NCBI RefSeq assembly: GCF_021347895.1
Contig: NC_067116.1
Location: 39,141,677 to 39,205,676, forward strand
DNA from: Acanthochromis polyacanthus
Lineage: Eukaryota > Chordata > Actinopteri > Pomacentridae
Reading direction: 5' to 3'
DNA: 64,000 bases
The position numbers and the translations under genes are program-made. The number at the start of each line of letters is the position of its first letter. Positions within the stretch are counted from its first letter, which is position 1. Below, piece by piece: positions 56,401-64,000 of this stretch. The notes below the pieces were generated by a model. The model was given only the letters and a program-made list of their open reading frames with translations. It was not told where the DNA came from and searched no databases.

Positions 56401-57447
56401 TTTAGTACATAAAGCAGTACAAAAACCTGGATCTATAACAAGGGACTACTGGAGTAACACTAGAATTCGTGGTCAACAAAGAGGAAGAACAGTTTTGTAG
56501 TTGACAGATTCTACCACTTGGATAATTTATAACCTTCAAGGAAGAAGTCTTCGATTCCAAGTCTCCAGATGCCTTGTGGGATGCGACCGGGCTTCAGTCA
56601 GAGACAGCCTCGAGGTCAGAGTTCCCATTTTTCATGTTAAGCTGCGTTTGAAATGTCAAAACTACGACGTTTGCCTTGCGACCTTTCCGCCGTCTTCCAC
56701 ACATACACAAGGAAAAGTGACTGAATTTTGACAAGTCAACTTCAACTATGGGCTTGGTTACATAACATATGTAAGACTGTACCATCACGCTGGGAATGAC
56801 ATACATTAAAAATAATTGCTCATACACATAAGCAATCCCTCACAATAAACGTTCCTCACATGTAAAGCAATTTGCTTAAATGTCAAATAGAAAACATGTA
56901 ACAATTAGGCACAAATCCTTGATTCAATTTGTGTTAGGTCTCCTTTTTTTGTTTTTTTTTTTCCCCACCAGAGCACCTCTCGGCAGTGTGTGAAGTCCCA
57001 ATGTGTGGCAGGACAAAAAAGTACTCCGGCGTTCCATCATCGTGTGGAAACCAAAAAGAAAATAAAAATCTTACATGTATAAAACAAAGCAAAAAAAAAA
57101 AAAAAAGTTCTTCACATTTGAGCTTGTAGTCATGGTTGGGAGTGCGACAAACAGGCTGTGTCAGTTTTGGCAGTATGCGTGTGTGTACGAGTGTGTGAAT
57201 GTGCATCTTGAAACTTGAACGGACAATACACAGACATGTCCACATATACACACACACTGAGAATAATGGGTGGAAGAAATCTGTTAAGGCCACATCCTCT
57301 GACAGCCAGGGAAACACCACCAGATCTGTAAAAAAGGAAGCACCACAGACGTTATGCAGGGGCATTTCTACAAAATGCAAAAGTTTAACAATGCTGCTAA
57401 ACTGTGGGAAACAAATACCAGTAACAGTGTTTAAGGCCTACCTGGTG
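53414..57447 (-). other. uqcr11 5' flank and probable tcf3 3' UTR
   Basis: No coding exon recognised. TATA/GA microsatellite at about 53930-53985. Sequence below the tcf3 stop (57448) is AT-rich with homopolymer runs. TTTATT on + (AATAAA on minus) near 54874 is one possible poly(A) signal, which would give a 3' UTR of about 2.5 kb; the true end is uncertain. Confidence 0.5.
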
Positions 57448-60400
57448 TTACATGTGGCCAACTGGATTGTGGCCATCTCCTCCCATGCTAGGATGGCCTC
57501 CTGAGAGCTGCATGGGTGCTTCACCCACCACCCCAGACACCTTCTCCTCCTCACGGCGTTTTAAACATGCTGCCTTGGGGTTAAGGTTGCGCTCTGACAG
57601 AGAAAGGAAAAGCAGAAACGTTCCTCGTCAGGAAAAACAATAAAACTGTGTTCAACCATCCAAAATCCCACCAGAGGCATGTTATCCTTAAATAAATACA
57701 TTTTTAAAAATTTAGTCTTCATCAGAGCCAGAAACTGTAGAAACAGTCCTTGAAATGATCGACTCTGGAAAATTAACCAAATCCGAGCTTGAAATCATTA
57801 TAGCTCATTAAAATCATTGTATTCTACATGTCTCATTTAAAATAATGCCAAAAACAAGCTGTTAGTACTAACTAGATTTGGCAAAAATTTTTAAAACATT
57901 CTGCACTCATCAGCAGACTTTAGTAAGACCTGGAGTCAACATTTTTCAGTTTGTAAAAATAAATAATCAAAGGAGTTTTTTGTTTGTTTTATGAATAATG
58001 GCATTATAATTGTGTCATTCTGTACAAAACACATTTTTGAGTTCTGACTACCTCTAGCCATGGTTGTGCTGTTTCTATACAGGGGCAGGACTTTAAATTA
58101 AAAATTAGCCCACTGCGAGTAAAAATGTGACAACAGTAAAGAACTACTTAGGGTTTAAAGGGTTAAGATTTTGAACACTGAACGTCTGATCTCCAAAGTT
58201 CTGCCTGCACACTGACCTCTGACTTGTTGTTCTAAATTGAGGATGACATTGACAGCTTGGTGAAGAATGAGAAGTTTGGTCTGAGGTTTGTCGTGGCTGA
58301 GGTGCAGCTGGCACATCCTCCCAAGCTCCTTAAAAGCCTCGTTGATGTCCCGTACTCTGAGACGCTCGCGAGCGTTGTTAGCCACTCGCCGTTCCCTCTC
58401 GCGCTCCATCTTCACCTCGGGGGGAAGGTCCTCGTCATCCTCATTGTCCTGACTACTTAGAAACAGAGATGAAGAGATGAAGACAAACCCCCAAACACAG
58501 TGTTCACGCTACCGTGTGACTACCAATTAGCAGCATTAATTTGAATAGCAGAGACTGCAAACCCACACCTCTGTATTAAATAAATGAATGCATTAAAAAT
58601 GATATGAGAGAAGTTAAAAACAAATTTTTTGGCAAACTCAGTGCAACATCAATTTTTTTACGTTCGACAAGAATCTGTGCATCATCTTCATTTTTCAATT
58701 ACTGAAGAATATGTGCAATATAGATCAAATCTAGGCAATATCAATATTTTTTGTATCAGCATTTCTACTCATGGAAGAATCTGTGCAATGTTGGTCTTTT
58801 TCACATAATGAGGAATCTGTGCAATATCTGAATAACCACATATGTAAGAATCAGTACTGATGTATAATTTTTGTTAATTTTTCTACTGATGGTCTCTACA
58901 TGTTTGCACCATCTCTCTTGCTTCTATAGCACTGCAAATTTCCACACTGTGGGACTAATAAAGGCTTATCTTATCTCTAAATACTATGTTAAAGTAAGTC
59001 TGGAAAAAACAAAATTCAAGAAGCAGCAACTCAAACATCAAATGATCATTTGATGAAAACATTTCCCTCACATCAGTTGGATAGGTTGATGTTTACTGGT
59101 ATTCTACCCCGTGAGTGCAATGTTTCTGGTTTTATCTTAAAGTTTGATTTTAAATTATGTCTTGTAAGAAGGAAAGCAGGATAAGCTGTGGCTTAGACCT
59201 TCACCTTTTTGTCTCTTAAAGTTCTTGCTTAGTGTTTTTGTGGTTTGGAATAATTTTGTTTTGTGGATGTAATTCTTAATAGACCGAAATGCATTTTAAG
59301 TTCAAATTTCAACATTCACAGGTAGCAAATGTACAGAAATGGTGAAAGTGAGTGATGGGTCATAAAATTCAGAGTGTCATAATTATACAATGACTCTGCC
59401 AATCAACGGTCAGATTTTAGACACCAACTCCATGAACATGTGCTTTGAGTGATGTCCGGCAAGAGTCAACAAAGCACGAGAAACTGATTCTCTATTGGAG
59501 AAACTTACTCATCTTTCTGGTCTGAAAGGCCAGAGAGCATCTGGAGGGTCAACGCCTCCTTTCTGAAAACGTGACATTAAGGGAGGGGGATTTTGACATT
59601 GTTAAAAACCTAACATAGCCTGGGCAATCAGTGGGAAACACAGGAAAGAAGAAACGACTAAGATGAATTACACTGTCTTTTAAAGGTGACTAACAGCTGA
59701 GCCTTGTAGTGGAAAAATCAAACAGTTTCCTTTCAGTTCCTCATCGTGACAGGAAAATCTCCAACTTTGTGGGTTAACATAGAATCTTACAGCATGGAAG
59801 AATCATTTTGTGATATTTCACAAAGACTTAAAACTTGATTAGGGACTTACCTTGTTCGACTGCGTGCTGCCTTGGAGTCCTTCTTTTCATCGTCTGACTT
59901 GTCTGCAATGGATGAGTTTTCATCATCCTCTTTGTCTTCTCTTTTGATGTCTGAGCTGCTGGAGGAGTGTGTGGAGCGGGCCATGCCACCAGGGAGACCT
60001 AAGGATGAACACACAAATGTGAAAATGCAAACCATTCATTCCACTAGAGACTTTCAATTTCAGGAAGGGATACAATATGATTCATAAACTGAAAAGCTAA
60101 TAAAAGAGGGCAGAGTGTAAAGTAGAATTGCTACAAGCTACTTCTCATGTCAGTACCTTTGATTCACAAATTAAAGACAAAATATTAGCAAAACTTACTG
60201 GTAAAGCCTTCCGGCTGGCCAGCTGATGGTGTGGGTCCGGATGCGTGATGGCCGTGCAGGAGAGTGCTGCTGGGAGGAAGACCTGTGGGCTCCTCGTGTT
60301 TGCCTCCCTGCTGATGAAGGTGTAGAACAATAATGTTAATCCCAAAAAGTAAAGACATGCACGACTATTTAACTACAAACCAGACTGCAAAAGGCTTGCC

Positions 60401-63400
60401 AAACAAAATGTGTCGATCCAATTTGCAGATAAAGATGTCAGTGAGGCTGCAAAGGAAAAAATATCTTCACCACTGAACTAAAATAACTATATTCTGTGTA
60501 ACATAATCAATAAACATGTTGTTTGATAATATTTTTACAGATTCGTAAAAGTATTTTACAGAAAATGCTGGACTTGAAAATAAATCTACCCCTAATTTCA
60601 TGCAATATACTTCTTGGCCAGCAGATGGCATAAATGATCCAGTGGCGTGCATGGAAATAAAGTAATAAAGTTCCTACAAATGCAATTTTTTTCCTTTTAT
60701 TTCTACTTTTCTTGCCGAATAAACCAAAACTAATCTATTCTAAAGAGCAATTTGTTGTGCAGTCTAAAATTACATCACAAGTTTTTCCTATCATCCTATT
60801 TCGGATTGTTGCATGTGATAGTTCTTTTGAGCCCTTCCACAAAACTCCATTTATTATTGAAGCTTCCTCAGAAATGGCTGAGAGAAGTCTTAGTACAAAT
60901 GGACACTTCTGTTTGCTTTGTGTTGTTGCAACGTGCCATTAGAAAGTGTGTTTTAAACACAGATAAAAGAAAATGCAAGTTGAGGAGAGTATTTAACTCA
61001 CCATAGCAGGATGTCTGTTGCTGAGTGCGAGGCTAGCATTGGGGAAAGCTGGAGAGAGGCCTCCAAGGCCCCCGTTGTGTACTGAGGACAGCAGGCTGTG
61101 CATGTCGGAGTGGGCGCCCTCTAAGCCAGGGCCCTGGCCCACAGCATGGCTACGCAGCACATGGATAGCCTCTTCCAAACGGTCCTCCATTTTACTCTGC
61201 TATATAAATACACGTAGAGTGAGCTAAAATATCGACATGACACAAGTCAAAGCAAAAGAAATGTGATTTAAAGACTGAAACAGTATCTTTGTACTATATT
61301 GTGCACTAACCTACTAAAAGACACCATACAAAATCTGGAAGAATATGTTCATATGGACGAATTCAGGGTTAAAATAATCTTTTATGTGGCAGACAAATAT
61401 CTGAACATACCAGTGGGTGCGGTGGCCCTTCATAGTTGGGTGTGGTTGGTCTTTGCCACTGAGACTGAGCTCCTGCTGAGAGAAATATTGGGACAATGTT
61501 CAGTGGTAATTCTTGGTCTTACACCAGATGGAGCTGCAACGCACATTTTTATAATGAACATTTTAAAAATGTAGAGCATCATTTTCACTTATCAAGTTCA
61601 ACTGATTACATTTTTTGTGCCAAAAACAAGTTTCCCATCACTAACATCACTTAAACAGCTAAATGAGTTGAACTAAATAAGGTCACTGTTACTGGAAAGG
61701 GTGTTTTATCCAAATTCATGGCTGTAAAGCAGAGTTAAAACATGCAATAGAAGACAACCTAAGCTAAGTTTACCATCCATTTGACTGGCAAATGTAATAA
61801 GCTCTCAGGTTAACAAGAATCTTACATCCAACCAAAGAGGAACAGAATCGATTTGAGCTAAAAGATTAAAAAAAAAAAAAAATACAGATTTTCTTCATCT
61901 TGAAGGACACATTACAGATGGATAAGAATATATTGTCATTAAATTTGTAGCTTTTCATATACAAATAATAAGAAATGCGACATTCTTTTTGTCTCTATAT
62001 GAGAATTAAGCTGTACCTGCAATAGCCTGAGGAGATCCAGGAGTAGACGGAGCTGAGGAGAAATTATTACAGTTGTGGTCCGATGGGTAAATCTGAAAGA
62101 ATTAGTCAAAACATTTTCACAATATGTACAACAAAACTAAACATTTCAGTACTATTTTTTTTTTTAAAAAAAAGCAAGATTGAATCTCATACAATTGGGT
62201 TAAAAATACCCACATTTTCTGTGTCATGCAATATCACAAACCAGTCATGTGCATGCTCAGATAATTAAATAAAAAAGAAGAAAAAATAATGCCAGATGAA
62301 ATAGTTCTTGATTAGTTAATCACTTATACTTAGAAAAAATCTAGGTTTTGTCATTATCTTGAATTGTTCAGGTCTCATGCTAGTGCAAAACATTTGCAGA
62401 CGTTCTGCCAAAAACACAGAAATAACAATTGTGTGTGCAATTTAATTACTTGTGCTGATGTATAATGTTAATTCTTAGCTTAATTTATAAATTTAGAACA
62501 CTGACTTCCCTTTTACATTAAACAATCAAAATAATATTAAAAAGATTTTCATCAGCGCACGAGTCCATAGTTGAATTTGCTGAGTTGAATCTGTTCTTTG
62601 TAGAATCTTTGTCAGAGGAAATGCAATTCTTGGAAAAATTATTCGGAGTGTTTTATTGCCAAGCAGCAATTTTTTTTAAAAAAATAAACAAACAGAGAAT
62701 GACTCACTGAGGCAAGAGCTTTCCCAATTTCATCTCCTGAACTGCCGGCGTTTGTGCCTCGGTTTGCTGCTGAAACAAAATAAGTAAAGTAAAACAGTGC
62801 CTGTTCGTTTGCTCTTGAGAGGAAAAAGAAGTGAAATGACCATATCAGGTGAATCAGCGAAAGATGCCATCATGATACTTTTGTGATATCCAAGAGTTCA
62901 TTACCCATGATGCCTTCGCCGTTGATGGCAGGTGTGTGGTTGTAGGTGGTGGGGGCTGAGTGGAAGCCGTTGACTTCGCTGCCGTGCAGAGGATAGTTCT
63001 GTGGGGACAGAGGCAGGGGTTGACGCTTCTGGAGAAAGGATACAAGTAGCTGCATAAGGCACAAAATCTGCTCACAGAAAGTGCACATTAAAACATGTAC
63101 TGAGCTAAAAAAAAACAAAACAAAAACAAAACAAAAAAAAAAAACAGTTTGAGGTTCAGTTATTTAACATGCTGCATCCAAAATGTTAACAGCAATTTCA
63201 AAATAATGCAACATGCACATTGTGATGCCCTGAATCTTATAAAACACTTGAAAATTAACAATGAAGTAGAAAATTAAGATGAGATTGAGGCTGTTTCTAC
63301 TCACCATCCTGTCCTGTTGGTTAATTGCAGAGAAGGATCCTGGCTGTCCAATGTGAGGGGAATTACCCAGCATGGCAGAATAGCCGGAAGACGACCAGGG

Positions 63401-63616
63401 GTCTTCTGAAGAAAGAGGAAGCACATATGGAAATATATTAAAAAAAAAAAAAAAAAAAGCTTCACAAACATGATCACAGCACAAAACTATTGAGGTGATG
63501 TTTGTAGAAAGGTTACCTTGCATATAGAAGGAGCCTGGGTAGACGGCTCCAGGCTTACCACCAGGATATCCGCCATTGTCTCTGGCATACTCATCACCAG
63601 ATGTGGAAGCATACAC
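57448..63616 (-). CDS. tcf3: E-protein transcription factor TCF3 (E2A), 5' part off the right edge
   Basis: Class I bHLH factor that binds E-boxes as a homodimer or with tissue-specific bHLH partners. Twelve exons: 63517-63616, about 63304-63405, 62905-62998, 62708-62769, 62017-62092, 61411-61472, 61002-61199, 60199-60310, 59851-59998, 59509-59562 (cassette), 58217-58455, 57448-57593; about 464 residues with TAA at 57448. In order: [21 protein letters not shown], the activation domain 2 loop-helix ([13 protein letters not shown]), the conserved [14 protein letters not shown] helix, the acidic [11 protein letters not shown] segment, bHLH, then [20 protein letters not shown]. The VSGVVG and HNPVGHM ending matches TCF3, not TCF4 or TCF12. 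The N-terminal activation domain is beyond position 64000. Fish tcf3a/tcf3b not resolved. Confidence 0.95.
58217..58455 (-). CDS. tcf3: tcf3 bHLH exon (E12-type)
   Basis: Encodes the acidic lead-in [15 protein letters not shown], the basic region [16 protein letters not shown] and the helices [11 protein letters not shown] and [13 protein letters not shown], ending EQQVR at a split Glu codon. [11 protein letters not shown] and [16 protein letters not shown] match the E12 exon of human TCF3 rather than E47 (RELGRMCQMHL, LILQQAVQVILGLEQQV). No second bHLH exon was found on either side. Confidence 0.93.
58640..58975. mobile_element. Degraded retroposon 3' end in tcf3 intron
   Basis: Irregular GAATCTGTGCAATAT repeats (five or so) precede a tail reading CACTGTGGGACTAATAAAGG then CTTATCTTATC. 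This tail type is common at the 3' end of fish non-LTR elements. No coding frame. Confidence 0.5.
59509..59562 (-). CDS. tcf3: tcf3 54-nt cassette exon candidate
   Basis: Flanked by TTTTCAG and GTAAGT. Its 54 nt encode [17 protein letters not shown] plus split codons. With the exon skipped, the upstream exon (…ARSRT) joins [16 protein letters not shown] in frame, which is the usual E-protein sequence; with it included the frame is also kept. That is the pattern of an alternatively used exon. I do not recognise the inserted peptide. Confidence 0.6.
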   Translation of the reverse strand, partial: KGGVDPPDALWPFRPER

Positions 63617-64000
63617 CTAAACCAACACACAGACGTCGAGCAGTTGGACAACGATTTCTACAATATACTCAGCTCTGATAATGTATGGCACTTGAATAAC
63701 CCCATGCATTATAAGAGATGAAGCAGTATTGATCTGCCTTATCCTTGCTGTACAAAACCATTTAATTACACTAGCTTCAAGTGGCCACAAGATGGCAAGA
63801 GGGAGTCTGCCGGTGGTGGAGGAAGGCCGGCTCCTCGCCTGTAGAGGAGAACACAGTGGCCATGGCATGCTGGGCACAGCGACGGCTTGAATCCCAGTGC
63901 ACAGTGAGCACTTCCTCTAGCTCCTAGGACCCCAGTGACACTGCACTGCCTGGCCTGCAGCCCCTCCCTATAACACACTCAGTATCAGCTCGCACACATA
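63617..64000 (-). other. tcf3: tcf3 intron; no exon recognised
   Basis: Upstream of the [10 protein letters not shown] exon acceptor. A minus-strand open stretch near 63770-63980 is Cys/Pro-rich and matches no E-protein segment I know. The preceding exon (human GLPSS segment) is not visible. Confidence 0.5.

Noticed and set aside
63766..63978. Cys/Pro-rich minus-strand frame near the right edge as an alternative tcf3 exon
   Set aside because: No similarity to E-protein sequence and no convincing donor in phase with the next exon.

Overview
The window is vertebrate nuclear DNA from a ray-finned, almost certainly teleost, fish. It has split genes with GT-AG introns, tRNA-derived SINEs of teleost type, several short inverted-repeat DNA transposons, and a compact gene order. 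No bacterial, viral or CRISPR features were seen. All four recognised protein genes are on the minus strand. In + coordinates they run: class V myosin (1757-37245, 3' end beyond position 1), MBD3 (40400-46503, complete), UQCR11 (51884-53413, complete) and TCF3/E2A (57448-63616, 5' end beyond position 64000).

Region by region: 1-10.8 kb holds the myosin tail, neck and C-terminal half of the motor in 18 exons. 10.84-32.98 kb is one intron of about 22 kb. It is filled by a tandem array of about 20 kb (11.57-31.93 kb) built on a 39-bp unit, with embedded SINE copies and kilobase-scale block duplications. 33.0-37.2 kb holds the N-terminal half of the motor in 11 exons. 37.2-40.4 kb is intergenic, with a transposon and one unassigned exon-like ORF. 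40.4-46.9 kb is MBD3 and its CpG-rich promoter. 47-51.8 kb is repeat-bearing intergenic DNA. 51.9-53.4 kb is UQCR11. 53.4-57.4 kb is non-coding and probably includes the TCF3 3' UTR. 57.4-64 kb is the C-terminal two thirds of TCF3.

MBD3-UQCR11-TCF3 is the gene order of human 19p13.3. MYO5B, MBD2 and TCF4 lie in the same relative order on human 18q21, and MYO5A/MYO5C lie with TCF12 on 15q21. A class V myosin beside MBD3-UQCR11-TCF3 is therefore best explained as a further Myo5 ohnologue from the early vertebrate genome duplications, kept in this fish and absent from the human 19p13.3 locus. That is an inference from gene order and from sequence that does not clearly fit MYO5A, B or C. The other striking item is the intronic 39-bp array. 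It is CpG-containing, its unit is exactly 13 codons so it is full of spurious ORFs on both strands, and it has expanded through nested block duplications that carried a SINE along. Exon boundaries were derived by hand from splice sites and reading phase and may be off by a base in places.
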